A stretch of DNA of 64,000 nt from Bacteroidia bacterium (lineage in GTDB: Bacteria; Bacteroidota; Bacteroidia; Flavobacteriales; Schleiferiaceae), in NCBI GenBank assembly GCA_030424545.1, contig JAUHWL010000002.1, positions 248,001 through 312,000 of the forward strand, written 5' to 3'. The position numbers were made by a program, and so were the translations under genes. Shown here piece by piece: positions 52,539-61,950 of this stretch; position 1 is the stretch's first letter, and each line of letters opens with the position of its first letter. A model generated the notes under the pieces. That model ran no database searches, was not told the DNA's origin, and saw nothing but the letters and a program-made list of their open reading frames with translations.

Positions 52539-53524
52539 GCGATTTTTATGTTTGCTGCTATAGATTCTTTTAATAAATCTCCGAAAAAGGTAGTCAATTC
52601 TATGTTTCTAAATTTTAATTGCTGTGGAATAATACTTGCCGGAGATAATCCTGGGATTGAATTAACCTCAATTAAAATAGGCATATTGTTTTCTATGATA
52701 TAATCTATTCTAATAATGCCCCATAGCCCTAAGTAATCGTAAATTTTTTCGCTTTGGGAGCAGATAAAATCAAAAACGGTTTGTGTTATTCTTGCCGGAG
52801 TAATTTCTTCAGATTCGCCTTTGTATTTGGCTTCATAATCAAAAAACTCATGTTTAGGAACAATTTCTGTAATTGAGATTGCCTTGGTAACTCCATTTTG
52901 GCGTGCTACTCCGCAACCTACTTCTAAACCAACAACAGCACCTTCTATCAGTACTTGTGTATCTTCTTTAAGCGCGGCTTTTATAGCAGGTAAAATTTCT
53001 TCTTCGGTTTTAACCTTGGTTACGCCAAAGCTAGAGCCGCTTCGGTTGGGTTTTATAAAAAGCGGAAATCCCATTGTTGCAGCAATTTCTGCAGGGTTTA
53101 CATCTTTGGTGTTTGTATAAAAACGCGCATTAGGGGTCTTCACATTAAATTGATTTAGTAGCGCGTTGGTTTTGTTTTTGTTAAACGTAAGTGCAGACTC
53201 AAAAAATCCACAGCTAGAATGCGGTATGTTGTTCAACTCAAACAAGGCTTGCAAATAACCATCTTCTCCAGGATGACCGTGTATGGCATTAAAAATCACA
53301 TCAAACTTTACGGTTTCATCATCTATAGTAAAAGTTAAGTTGCCTCTATCTAAAGGCCACGATTGTTGATTTTTTTGCACGGTCCAAGAATCTTTGGTAA
53401 TAATAACCTTATAAATGTCCCATTCGTCTTCATTTAAATTCTCAAAAACGGTTTGGCCACTAAGCATAGAAATCTCCCATTCAGAAGAATATCCACCCAT
53501 AAAAATCCCAACTTTTTGTTTCAT
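52535..53524 (-). CDS. ddl: D-alanine--D-alanine ligase
   Basis: 329 residues. ATP-grasp enzyme making D-Ala-D-Ala for peptidoglycan. Motifs: FMGGYSSEWEISMLSG, IHGHPGEDGYLQALFEL, FIKPNRSGSSFGVTKV, GLWGIIRIDYI and EVNSIPGLSPASIIPQQ. Complete. Translation is coupled to coaD by a four-base overlap. Promoter region is shared with the divergent pheT (168-base gap). Confidence 0.97.
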   Translation of the reverse strand: MKQKVGIFMGGYSSEWEISMLSGQTVFENLNEDEWDIYKVIITKDSWTVQKNQQSWPLDRGNLTFTIDDETVKFDVIFNAIHGHPGEDGYLQALFELNNIPHSSCGFFESALTFNKNKTNALLNQFNVKTPNARFYTNTKDVNPAEIAATMGFPLFIKPNRSGSSFGVTKVKTEEEILPAIKAALKEDTQVLIEGAVVGLEVGCGVARQNGVTKAISITEIVPKHEFFDYEAKYKGESEEITPARITQTVFDFICSQSEKIYDYLGLWGIIRIDYIIENNMPILIEVNSIPGLSPASIIPQQLKFRNIELTTFFGDLLKESIAANIKIA

Positions 53525-53659
53525 TTCCTGCCTCGTATTTATACCATCAAAAGTGTGAAAATTATCGTGACAATATCAAGCAAACTTCACACATTAATAA
53601 ACAGTTTTACATTGGTGGTTTATTCTCTACAACGGCCATGATAGGTGCGTTAAGTATGT

Positions 53660-53667
53660 TATTTTTG
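53660..53667 (+). promoter_or_regulatory. Candidate -7 box of pheT
   Basis: TATTTTTG is a perfect TAnnTTTG box 25 bases before the pheT ATG. The -33 element is not clear. Confidence 0.4.
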
Positions 53668-53692
53668 CGCTCACTTTTTTAAATATTACAGC

Positions 53693-56116
53693 ATGACTAT
53701 TTCTTACAATTGGCTAAAAATGTATTTAGATTTTACGATTTCTCCGGAAGAGGTAAGCGAAATATTAACCGATACAGGTTTAGAGGTAGAAGGGATTAAT
53801 GAAGTAGAATCTATTAAAGGAGGTTTAAAAGGAGTGGTTATAGGCGAAGTAAAATCCTGTGTGAAACATCCAAATGCAGACAAACTTAAATTAACTACGG
53901 TTGATGTAGGCGAGCCAGAATTGTTGCAAATTGTATGTGGCGCACCTAATGTTGCTGCTGGCCAAAAAGTGTTGGTAGCTACCATAGGCACAGTGTTATA
54001 TAGCGGTGCCGATGCGTTTACCATTAAAAAAGGAAAAATTAGAGGCGAAGCATCTTTTGGGATGATTTGTGCCGAAGATGAACTGGGCCTTGGCGAAAGC
54101 CATGATGGCATAATGGTATTAGATAATGATGCCAAAATTGGTACGCCCGCCAGTGAGTATTTTAACCTGAGCTCAGATTTTAGCATAGAAATTGGACTAA
54201 CACCCAACCGTACTGATGCCATGGGGCATTATGGAGTTGCCAGAGATTTAAGAGCAGGAATGGCTCAACGTGGCATTACTGCCGAATTAAAATTGCCAGC
54301 TTTAGACTTTAAAGTTGATCATGAGGATAACGTAATTCCTGTTCATGTAGAAAACACTGAAAGTTGCCCTCAATATTATGGAATTACCATTAGCGATGTA
54401 GAAGTTACTAAATCGCCAGAATGGCTAAAAACCAAAATTGAATCCATTGGATTAAAATCAATAAATAACGTTGTAGATGTAACCAATTTTGTGTTGCATG
54501 AGTTAGGTCATCCGCTACATGCTTTTGATGCAGATAAAATTACGGGCAAAAAAGTGCTGGTAAAAAACTTTGCACAAGGCACAAAATTTAAAACCTTAGA
54601 CGAGGTTGAAAGAGAATTAGATCAAGCAGATTTAATGATTGCCAACCAAGAATCACCTATGTGCATTGCTGGTGTTTTAGGTGGAATTGATTCGGGAGTT
54701 TCTAAAAAAACCAAAAATGTGTTTTTAGAGAGTGCATGGTTTAACCCAGTTTCTATCAGAAAAACAGCCAAGCGTCACGGGTTAAATACAGATGCGTCTT
54801 TTAGGTATGAGCGCGGTGTAGATCCAAATATGAGTTTGTACGCCATAAAGAGAGCAGCCCTGTTAATTAAAGAAGTAGCAGGCGGAATGATAAGTTCTGA
54901 CATACAAAGAGCCAAAAGTGAAGAGTTTTTACCACAAAAGGTTGAGCTTAGTATTACACGATTAAATGGCTTAATTGGGAACAATTTAGAGCAATCTAAA
55001 ATTGAAGAAATACTACAATTATTAGAAATAAATATTGACACAAAGAATGGTGATGTTTGGCAGCTATCTATTCCATCATACCGCGTAGATGTTACAAGAG
55101 AAGCCGATGTAATTGAAGAAGTACTTCGCATTTATGGTTTTAACAACATTGAGATGCCAAGCCGTATGCAAATTTCTGTTAGTGCCAAAGACAATATTAA
55201 TGCAGGCAAAATTCAAAAAGCTATATCTGCATTATTTACAAGCAACGGATATTCTGAAATCATGAATAATTCGTTAACAAAGCTAGGGTATTACGAAAAG
55301 TTTAATCAAAGCGCATTGTCTTCGTTGGTGCATATCCTAAATCCATTAAGTAAAGATTTAGGAGTAATGCGAAACAATTTAATTTTTGGAGGTTTAGAAG
55401 TTGTTGCTCACAATATTAATAGGCAAACCAGCAATATTAAAGTGTTTGAATTTGGTAACTCATATTCAAAAATTAGCGATGGCAACTATGATGAGCAAGA
55501 ACAAGTAATGTTGTTGTTAAGTGGTAAAAGCCAGCGGGAGAGTTGGATGAAAAAGCAAGAAAATGTTACTTTTTTCGAGGTAAAAGGAGCTGCACTTGCC
55601 GCATTAGAAAAACTTGGTATTTCTGGACTTGATGAAAAAGTAACTCAATTTGAAATGTTTGAAGAATGTTTACAGATAGAAAGGGGCCCAAAAGTTTTTG
55701 CTCAAATAGGTTTAATAAAGCAAAGTATACTTCAATACTTTAAAATTGATCAACCTGTTTTTGGCGCCATAATAAATTGGAATTTTGCCTTAAAAGCGGC
55801 AAGCAAAACCAGAGTTAAGTACACGGAGTTGTCTAAATTCCCTTCGGTTAGGAGAGATTTAGCACTTCTAGTAAATAATGATGTAGCTTATAATGAAATG
55901 CGTAAAACAGCAATAAAAGCGGGGGGTAAGTTGCTTAAAGATGTAAACTTGTTTGATTTTTATATGGGTAAAAATTTACCTGAAGGAAAAAAATCTTACG
56001 CTTTAAGTTTTCGGTTTTTAGATTCTAACCAAACATTGGTAGATAACAAAGTAGATGCTTTAGTAAATAAAATAAAAGAAGCATTAGAGAAAGAATATAA
56101 AGCAGAATTGCGCTAA
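53693..56116 (+). CDS. pheT: Phenylalanine--tRNA ligase beta subunit
   Basis: 807 residues, full length. N-terminal tRNA-binding (EMAP-like) domain with VKSCVKHPNADKLKLTTVDVG, B3/B4 editing domain (KSINNVVDVTNFVLHELGHPLHAFDADK, shown in part), B5 domain, catalytic-like core, and a C-terminal FDX-ACB anticodon-binding domain (SKFPSVRRDLALLVN). Works with PheS as an alpha2-beta2 enzyme; pheS is not in the window, a common split in Bacteroidota. A tRNA-Phe lies 23 kb away. Confidence 0.97.
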   Translation: MTISYNWLKMYLDFTISPEEVSEILTDTGLEVEGINEVESIKGGLKGVVIGEVKSCVKHPNADKLKLTTVDVGEPELLQIVCGAPNVAAGQKVLVATIGTVLYSGADAFTIKKGKIRGEASFGMICAEDELGLGESHDGIMVLDNDAKIGTPASEYFNLSSDFSIEIGLTPNRTDAMGHYGVARDLRAGMAQRGITAELKLPALDFKVDHEDNVIPVHVENTESCPQYYGITISDVEVTKSPEWLKTKIESIGLKSINNVVDVTNFVLHELGHPLHAFDADKITGKKVLVKNFAQGTKFKTLDEVERELDQADLMIANQESPMCIAGVLGGIDSGVSKKTKNVFLESAWFNPVSIRKTAKRHGLNTDASFRYERGVDPNMSLYAIKRAALLIKEVAGGMISSDIQRAKSEEFLPQKVELSITRLNGLIGNNLEQSKIEEILQLLEINIDTKNGDVWQLSIPSYRVDVTREADVIEEVLRIYGFNNIEMPSRMQISVSAKDNINAGKIQKAISALFTSNGYSEIMNNSLTKLGYYEKFNQSALSSLVHILNPLSKDLGVMRNNLIFGGLEVVAHNINRQTSNIKVFEFGNSYSKISDGNYDEQEQVMLLLSGKSQRESWMKKQENVTFFEVKGAALAALEKLGISGLDEKVTQFEMFEECLQIERGPKVFAQIGLIKQSILQYFKIDQPVFGAIINWNFALKAASKTRVKYTELSKFPSVRRDLALLVNNDVAYNEMRKTAIKAGGKLLKDVNLFDFYMGKNLPEGKKSYALSFRFLDSNQTLVDNKVDALVNKIKEALEKEYKAELR

Positions 56117-56136
56117 TAGTGCCATATAAACGATAA

Positions 56137-56165
56137 AAAAAACCTTTTAAAAAAGGTTTTTTTTA
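56137..56165 (+). terminator. Terminator after pheT
   Basis: AAAAAACCTTTT and AAAAGGTTTTTT form a 12-bp stem followed by more T, 20 bases after the pheT stop. Confidence 0.8.
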
Positions 56166-56230
56166 TATAAATCAGTAAAAAATAATTTATTTCTAGTACT
56201 GCATTCAGACTATGAAATATTAAAAACGAG

Positions 56231-56262
56231 AAAAACCCAAGCCCTGGAGGACTTGGGTTTTT
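56231..56262 (-). terminator. Terminator after the PID-CTERM gene
   Basis: AAAAACCCAAG and CTTGGGTTTTT pair over 11 bp with a 10-base loop; T-runs on both sides allow use from either strand. It lies 22 bases after the stop at 56284. Confidence 0.88.
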
Positions 56263-56283
56263 ACATTATGTTTAAAAAAGAGA

Positions 56284-56454
56284 TTAACCTCTTTTCTTAG
56301 CGTCATAAATTTTCTTAGCCCCAAAAGCCGCACCTGCAGCAATTAGTAAACTAATTCCACCGTCTAGTGGAACCGGATTGTCTGGGTTGCCCGGTTGAGC
56401 AAATGCAACAATAACAATAGTTAGTAGGCAAAGGGTAGTAAAGAATTTTTTCAT
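56284..56454 (-). CDS. PID-CTERM-like sorting peptide
   Basis: 56 residues from ATG 56454 (a TTG 18 bases upstream is less likely). A signal peptide (KKFFTTLCLLTIVIVAFAQ) is followed by only about 37 residues: PGNPDNPVPLDGGISLLIAAGAAFGAKKIYD, a Pro-x-Asp-Gly-Gly motif, one hydrophobic segment and a basic end. This is the PID-CTERM type arrangement described in Bacteroidota, a putative protein-sorting tail. There is almost no cargo between the two signals. It has its own promoter and terminator. Confidence 0.8.
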   Translation of the reverse strand: MKKFFTTLCLLTIVIVAFAQPGNPDNPVPLDGGISLLIAAGAAFGAKKIYDAKKRG

Positions 56455-56512
56455 TTTTATTGGTCTTAACAAATAATCGTTAATAGTCTGGTTCGTATTT
56501 AACGTACGGGGA

Positions 56513-56520
56513 CAAAAGTA
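56513..56520 (-). promoter_or_regulatory. Candidate -7 box of the PID-CTERM gene
   Basis: Minus strand TACTTTTG, a perfect TAnnTTTG box, 58 bases before the ATG at 56454, giving a leader of about 50 bases. Confidence 0.5.
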
Positions 56521-56591
56521 GAAAAAATTTTAATCCTTAAATGGTATTTTAGATTTCTATTTGTAAAAAATTAGTAAAAAGAAAATTTAGC

Positions 56592-58211
56592 ATGAATTTA
56601 AAATGGATTTTAGGTGCCTTATTCTGTTCTATCGTATTGGGGTGTAGTAGGATGCCTACTTATGACATTGTGATTAACAATGGCAAAGTACTCGATTATT
56701 CTACAGGAAAATTTGTTAATCTTAACATAGGGATTACGAATAATAGGATTGAAGCCCTTTCTAAGAAGGTTTTAGTAGGACAAAAAAGCATTGATGCGAC
56801 AGATGAGTTTATTTATCCTGGTTTTATAGATGCGCATTGCCATTTTGTTGGGTATGCCAATAGTTTGTCAAAAGTTAATTTGGTTGGGACTCAATCCTAT
56901 AGCGAGGTAATACAAAGAGTAAAAGAATACCATATTAAAAACCCTGATATACATTTTATTGAAGGTAGAGGTTGGGATCAAAACGATTGGGAAAACAAAG
57001 ATTTCCCCAATAATACATTACTTAACGAAGCATTTCCGGACATACCGGTTTATTTGAAAAGAATAGACGGCCATGCGGCACTTATAAATAATAAAGCATT
57101 GGAAATGATTAGTGATTTACCAGAAACAATAGTAGGAGGTGAAATAAAACGCAATGATGGATTACCTACGGGATTGTTTATCGATAAAGCCATGAGTTTT
57201 ATTCAGTACCCCGAAAACAAATCACAGGATATAATTGAATATTTAAAGCTTTCAGAAGAAAATTGCTTTAAAAAAGGATTAACAGGGTTGGCGGATGCCG
57301 GATTGAGCTTTAAAGCCATTGGATTGCTGGATAGTTTATTCAATACAGAATTATTATCAATACCTATTTATGCCATGTTATCAAACTCCAATGAAAACAA
57401 TAATAAATTATTTAAGCAAGGCGCTATAAATCACGATAGACTTAAGGTGCGCTCTATTAAAGTTTACAGCGATGGTGCATTGGGGAGCAGAGGAGCTCAT
57501 CTATTACAGCCCTATACAGATGATAGTTTGAATTCCGGATTAGAAATAACTTCTTATCATGAATTATTAAAAATTTGCGAAGAGGCTAAAAAAGCGAATA
57601 TTCAGATAAATGTTCATGCAATTGGTGATTCGGCAAACAGAATGGTTTTAAACGTTTTTGCCAAAGTTTTAAAAGGAAAAAACGATATGAGGTGGAGAGT
57701 AGAACACGCTCAAATTATAGCTCCTAAAGATTCTGTTTACTTTATAGAGTATTCTATTATACCTAGTGTGCAACCCACACACGCCACCAGCGATATGTAT
57801 TGGGCAGAAGAGAGAATAGGTGCGCAGCGTATTAAGCATGCATATTCTTATGCCTCTTTACAAAGATGGTCTAGCAACAAATTGCCTTTGGGTACAGATT
57901 TTCCCGTAGAAGATATAGATCCGTTAAAAACTTTTTATGCTGCGGTAAGTAGAAAAGATAGCCTAGGCTTTCCAGAAGATGGGTTTTTGCCAGAACAAAA
58001 ATTAAAGAGAATAGATGCCTTGCGGGGCATGACCATTTGGGCGGCATTTGCGCAATTTCAAGAAAATGAAACAGGAAGTATAGAAACAGGCAAATGGGCT
58101 GATATTGTTTTTTCTAAAACTAACTTATTAGAATGTGATGAAAATGAAATATTAAAGACAAAAATTACCCGAACTATTTTAAGAGGAGAAATCGTTTTTG
58201 AAGTCAAATAG
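56592..58211 (+). CDS. Lipoprotein amidohydrolase (Amidohydro_3, YtcJ-like)
   Basis: 539 residues. Lipobox VLGC with Cys18. Amidohydrolase superfamily motifs: GFIDAHCHF (metal-binding HxH near residue 80), DGHAALIN, VNVHAIGD-like INVHAIGDSANR, EHAQII and, late, GTDFPVEDIDPL with the metal Asp. It belongs to the YtcJ/amidohydrolase 3 group, whose members cleave N-formyl or N-acyl compounds; substrate unknown. The lipid anchor places it in the periplasm or on the outer membrane. Stands alone. Confidence 0.9.
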   Translation: MNLKWILGALFCSIVLGCSRMPTYDIVINNGKVLDYSTGKFVNLNIGITNNRIEALSKKVLVGQKSIDATDEFIYPGFIDAHCHFVGYANSLSKVNLVGTQSYSEVIQRVKEYHIKNPDIHFIEGRGWDQNDWENKDFPNNTLLNEAFPDIPVYLKRIDGHAALINNKALEMISDLPETIVGGEIKRNDGLPTGLFIDKAMSFIQYPENKSQDIIEYLKLSEENCFKKGLTGLADAGLSFKAIGLLDSLFNTELLSIPIYAMLSNSNENNNKLFKQGAINHDRLKVRSIKVYSDGALGSRGAHLLQPYTDDSLNSGLEITSYHELLKICEEAKKANIQINVHAIGDSANRMVLNVFAKVLKGKNDMRWRVEHAQIIAPKDSVYFIEYSIIPSVQPTHATSDMYWAEERIGAQRIKHAYSYASLQRWSSNKLPLGTDFPVEDIDPLKTFYAAVSRKDSLGFPEDGFLPEQKLKRIDALRGMTIWAAFAQFQENETGSIETGKWADIVFSKTNLLECDENEILKTKITRTILRGEIVFEVK

Positions 58212-58277
58212 ATAGTTATGTTTTATGGCATTTAAATTACATTCTTTTATATCTTAACGCACAATTAAATTAAGTTT

Positions 58278-60053
58278 ATGAATACCCCAACAAGACTTTT
58301 CGATTTTCCATATCATCAAGCGGAAACCAACCCTATGGACGTAATGATGACGAGCAAAGTAGATGGGCAATGGAAATCTTATTCAACAAAAGAATTTTTA
58401 GAAAGTGTAAATAACATAAGTAAAGGGCTATTGTTAAAAGGCATAAAACCTGGAGAAAAAGTTGCACTTATATCTCATAATAACCGCTGTGAGTGGAACA
58501 TTATGGATCATGGAATTATGCAAATTGGCGCAATAGATATTCCCATTTATCCTACCATGGGTGAAAGTGATTTTGAATACATTTTAAACCACTCAGAATC
58601 TGTAATGTGTTTTGTTTCTAATCAAGACTTATTTCAAAAAGTAAACAACATAAAAGATAAAGTACCTACACTTAAAGAGATTTATACATTCGAAAATGTT
58701 GAAAGTGCAAGAAATTGGAAAGAAGTTATTGAACTTGGAAAAGAAGGCAACCAAAGTGAAGTAGATAAAATAAAAGAAGGTGTTAATGAAGATGATTTAG
58801 CCACAATAATATACACTTCTGGAACAACAGGCTTGCCTAAGGGGGTTATGCTCTCGCACAAAAATGTGGCAAGCAACGCCATTTTTTCTAGCGAGCGACT
58901 TCCAGAAATGATTCCTAATAAAAGTAGAGCACTAAGTTTTTTACCTGTTTGCCATATTTATGAAAGAATGATTCACTACCTGTATATGTATAATGCAGTA
59001 ACCATATATTTTGCAGAGAGTTTAGAAACGATAAAAGAAGACTTACAACATTCAAGCCCACATATTTTTACCGCTGTACCTAGATTGTTAGAGAAGTTTT
59101 TTGACGGTATTGTAAAAAAAGGAACTGAAGCCGGAGGGTTAAAATCTAAAATTTTTGAATGGGCTGTAAGCGTGGCGCTTAAATGGTTACCAGATAATCA
59201 AAACGGAAGTTGGTATAGTTTGCAATTGCGCTTGGCCGATAAATTGGTTTTTAGCAAGGTAAGAGAAGCCTTAGCACTTACAAACACATTAGCTATAGCT
59301 AGTGGTTCAGCCGCTCTTCAACCGCGTTTGGCAGCCTTTTTTAACGGTATGGGTGTTCCTGTGTTAGAAGGTTATGGCTTAACAGAAACATCACCGGTAA
59401 TTACGGTAAACACAGTACGTTCTCCAAACATGATTAGAATAGGATACGTAGGGAAAACGATAAAAGAATCTAGAGTAAAAATTGCCGAAGACGGAGAAAT
59501 TTTAGCAGCTGGACCAAATATTATGTTAGGCTATTATAAAGATGAGGCCAAAACAAAAGAAGTGATGACAGGTGAGTGGTTTCACACGGGTGATATTGGT
59601 GTTATTGAAGATGGTTTTTTAAAAATTACCGACAGAAAAAAAGAAATGTTCAAAACATCTGGTGGTAAGTATGTGGCTCCACAGCTTATAGAAAATGTTT
59701 TAAAAGAGTCTCATTTAATTGAACAAGCAATGGTTATTGGTGAAGGGAAAAACTTCCCTTCGGCTCTAATTGTACCTAGTTTTGATGGGATAAAAGAATG
59801 GTGCAAACGCAAGTCTATTAAGTATACAACCAATGAAGAAATGCTGAATGATAAACGCATTTCTGATAAAATTTGGAGAGATGTAGAAAAAGCCAATAAC
59901 AAATTTGGTAAGTGGGAACAAGTAAAAAAAGTAAAAATTCTCTCGGAACCATTTACTATTGAGGGAGGTGAGCTAACTCCTACAATGAAATTAAAGCGTA
60001 AACCAATCTTGGCTAAATATCAAAAAGAAATAGAAGAAATTTATTCATCGTAG
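58278..60053 (+). CDS. Long-chain fatty acid--CoA ligase
   Basis: 591 residues. ANL-superfamily enzyme: AMP-binding P-loop YTSGTTGLPKGVM at about residues 179-191, VLEGYGLTETSPV, GEWFHTGDIG and the C-terminal hinge KEMFKTSGGKYVAP. The length and the Leu-rich middle fit the long-chain acyl-CoA synthetase (FadD15/AMP-dependent) type of Bacteroidota. It activates fatty acids for beta-oxidation or lipid synthesis. Single gene with a terminator. Confidence 0.93.
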   Translation: MNTPTRLFDFPYHQAETNPMDVMMTSKVDGQWKSYSTKEFLESVNNISKGLLLKGIKPGEKVALISHNNRCEWNIMDHGIMQIGAIDIPIYPTMGESDFEYILNHSESVMCFVSNQDLFQKVNNIKDKVPTLKEIYTFENVESARNWKEVIELGKEGNQSEVDKIKEGVNEDDLATIIYTSGTTGLPKGVMLSHKNVASNAIFSSERLPEMIPNKSRALSFLPVCHIYERMIHYLYMYNAVTIYFAESLETIKEDLQHSSPHIFTAVPRLLEKFFDGIVKKGTEAGGLKSKIFEWAVSVALKWLPDNQNGSWYSLQLRLADKLVFSKVREALALTNTLAIASGSAALQPRLAAFFNGMGVPVLEGYGLTETSPVITVNTVRSPNMIRIGYVGKTIKESRVKIAEDGEILAAGPNIMLGYYKDEAKTKEVMTGEWFHTGDIGVIEDGFLKITDRKKEMFKTSGGKYVAPQLIENVLKESHLIEQAMVIGEGKNFPSALIVPSFDGIKEWCKRKSIKYTTNEEMLNDKRISDKIWRDVEKANNKFGKWEQVKKVKILSEPFTIEGGELTPTMKLKRKPILAKYQKEIEEIYSS

Positions 60054-60067
60054 AAATAGCATTGCAT

Positions 60068-60099
60068 AAAAAAGCCTCAGAAATCTCTGAGGCTTTTTT
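60068..60099 (+). terminator. Terminator shared by the converging acyl-CoA ligase and lipoprotein genes
   Basis: AAAAAAGCCTCAGA-AATC-TCTGAGGCTTTTTT: a 14-bp perfect stem with T-runs on both strands, midway between two convergent stops. Confidence 0.93.
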
Positions 60100-60114
60100 G
60101 TGTTTTACTAAAAA

Positions 60115-60690
60115 TTATTGCTTTTCCATTTTTTCCATTTCTTCGTCAAAAGTTTTCTTAAACTTTTCATAATTATAGTCTACCAAAATGGTTTCTGTTT
60201 TGGTAAGCGAATTGTAATAATCCTTTACAATGTCATCTCCGCTTAATTCTAAAGCCAAGTAGTATTTGTATTTTCCAGTGGCAGAAACTTGCATAACACG
60301 GTCGCAAATTGGTTTTACTCCGTTTAATTTTTGGTTAATTAAGGTTCTGGCGTTTTCTTCAAAACGTTCTAAAACTTCTTCTTTGTTATTTACTTCAGAA
60401 GATTTAACATAATTATCGCCAACAACTTTCATAGTTGTAGAAATCATGCCGGCCAATTCTGTTTTGGCGTTGGCTAATGCTTTCTTTTTCGCAACGTTCA
60501 TGTCTTGACTTTCTCCAAAGCTATAAGCTCTAAAAACTTTGTTATCGCTTTTAAATTGAGAGCAAGGCAACACAACTTCCACCTCACCTTTTGGAGGTTC
60601 AACGGCTTCTTTTTTGTTTTTACAACTTGTACCTATCGCTAAGGTTGCAACTAAAGCAAGGACAACGGAAGGAGAGAAAATATTTTTCAT
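60115..60690 (-). CDS. LPP20-like lipoprotein of unknown function
   Basis: 191 residues. Signal with lipobox GTSC (Cys23), then a short charged linker and a domain whose pattern FRAYSFGESQDMNVAKKKALANAKTELAGMI resembles the LPP20/DUF4136-like fold of periplasmic lipoproteins with repeated AxxxAxxxA helices. A C-terminal acidic-basic helix closes it. Function unknown. It has a promoter with both boxes (60711-60740). Confidence 0.75.
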   Translation of the reverse strand: MKNIFSPSVVLALVATLAIGTSCKNKKEAVEPPKGEVEVVLPCSQFKSDNKVFRAYSFGESQDMNVAKKKALANAKTELAGMISTTMKVVGDNYVKSSEVNNKEEVLERFEENARTLINQKLNGVKPICDRVMQVSATGKYKYYLALELSGDDIVKDYYNSLTKTETILVDYNYEKFKKTFDEEMEKMEKQ

Positions 60691-60710
60691 GGTAAATAAA
60701 TTTTGATGTT

Positions 60711-60740
60711 CAAATGTAACTTACAATTTGCTATTTCAAA
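60711..60740 (-). promoter_or_regulatory. Promoter of the LPP20-like lipoprotein gene
   Basis: Minus strand TTTG at 60740-60737, 18 bases, then TACATTTG at 60718-60711: both consensus boxes are present. Leader of about 15 bases. Confidence 0.65.
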
Positions 60741-60758
60741 GTTTATGCCAAACAATAT

Positions 60759-61826
60759 TTACCAAGGATCAGAAAAAGTAGTATCGCTTAAGAACTCTAA
60801 ATCAGTTAAGGTCAATAAAAATGCTAATAATGCATCTTTTTGTGGTTGTGTAAAATTCTTTTTAATACGCCCTTCTTTTTCCATGTTAGGGTCTAAAGTG
60901 TATGTTTTATTTACCCCGGTGCTATAAAATTCTATAACCTCTTGTAAGGTCTGAAATCTGCCATCATGCATATATGGGAATGAATATTCTATGTTTCTCA
61001 AAGACGAGATTTTAAATTTCCCTCTATCAGCAGGATCGCCCGTAACAAACTCATACCCTGTATTGGGAGTTAAAACAGAATCTACGCCATTGTTAGCAAA
61101 TTGCAATGCACCGTATGCTCCAAAAAGATTACCGGTAGTTAAATCACCATGGCAATGAAAACAATCCCCAACTTCAGTATTAAATATATTATATCCTGCT
61201 AATTCTTCTGAAGTAAAGGTGTATGTTCCTTTTTGCCATTGGTCAAATTTAGAATTGGCACTAATCAGGGTTCGTTCAAATTGTGCAATAGCTTTGGCTG
61301 CATTTTCTTTTGTTATAGAATTTGCCCCAAAAGCTGCGGTAAACATTTTTTGATAAAAGGGATCAACTTCTAACTTAGCAATTACATCGGGCCAATTAGA
61401 CTTCATTTCAATTGGGTTTTCTACTGGGTCCAGTGCTTGCTTTTCTAAAGTTGATTGTCTGCCATTCCAGAAAAAGGCGCTACCCCAGGCTAAATTGTGT
61501 AAGGTCATTGCGTTTCTGTCTCCTATGCTACCGTCTATACCAGTGCTAAATCTTGTAATTTCTCCGAAATTGTTTTCTTGAACGTGGCAAGTGGCGCAAC
61601 TCATCGTATTATCACCACTAAGTCTTTTCTCAAAAAATAATCTACGACCAAGAGCAATACCCTCTTTGGTTTGTGGATTATCTGCCGGTAAAAATGCAGG
61701 TGGAAAATTAGAAGGTTGTGGAAAAGGTGCAGGCGTTCTTGTCCCAATTGGAGATTGGTCTATAACATCCTTGTTGCATCCAACAAATGCAATGATTAAA
61801 AAAATTATAACAACAGATGTGCGCAT
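60759..61826 (-). CDS. Di-heme cytochrome c peroxidase (lipoprotein)
   Basis: 355 residues. Lipoprotein signal with Cys near residue 17 (IIAFVGC). Two heme c sites: SCATCH and CFHCHG, spaced about 145 residues apart, as in CcpA/MauG proteins. LGRRLFFEKRLSGDNTMSC and FSTGIDGSIGDRNAMTL are family landmarks. Reduces hydrogen peroxide in the periplasm with electrons from cytochrome c; MauG-like oxidation is the alternative. Single gene. Confidence 0.93.
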   Translation of the reverse strand: MRTSVVIIFLIIAFVGCNKDVIDQSPIGTRTPAPFPQPSNFPPAFLPADNPQTKEGIALGRRLFFEKRLSGDNTMSCATCHVQENNFGEITRFSTGIDGSIGDRNAMTLHNLAWGSAFFWNGRQSTLEKQALDPVENPIEMKSNWPDVIAKLEVDPFYQKMFTAAFGANSITKENAAKAIAQFERTLISANSKFDQWQKGTYTFTSEELAGYNIFNTEVGDCFHCHGDLTTGNLFGAYGALQFANNGVDSVLTPNTGYEFVTGDPADRGKFKISSLRNIEYSFPYMHDGRFQTLQEVIEFYSTGVNKTYTLDPNMEKEGRIKKNFTQPQKDALLAFLLTLTDLEFLSDTTFSDPW

Positions 61827-61950
61827 GATTTCACGTATTTAAGTAAAAGTAATGTGCATTTATTGGTGAAAAAAGAACAAAAATCATCTATTTAGTTATC
61901 GGTAAAATTATTGTTACTCTTTTCCTAAATAGTTCTATTTATTATACAGA

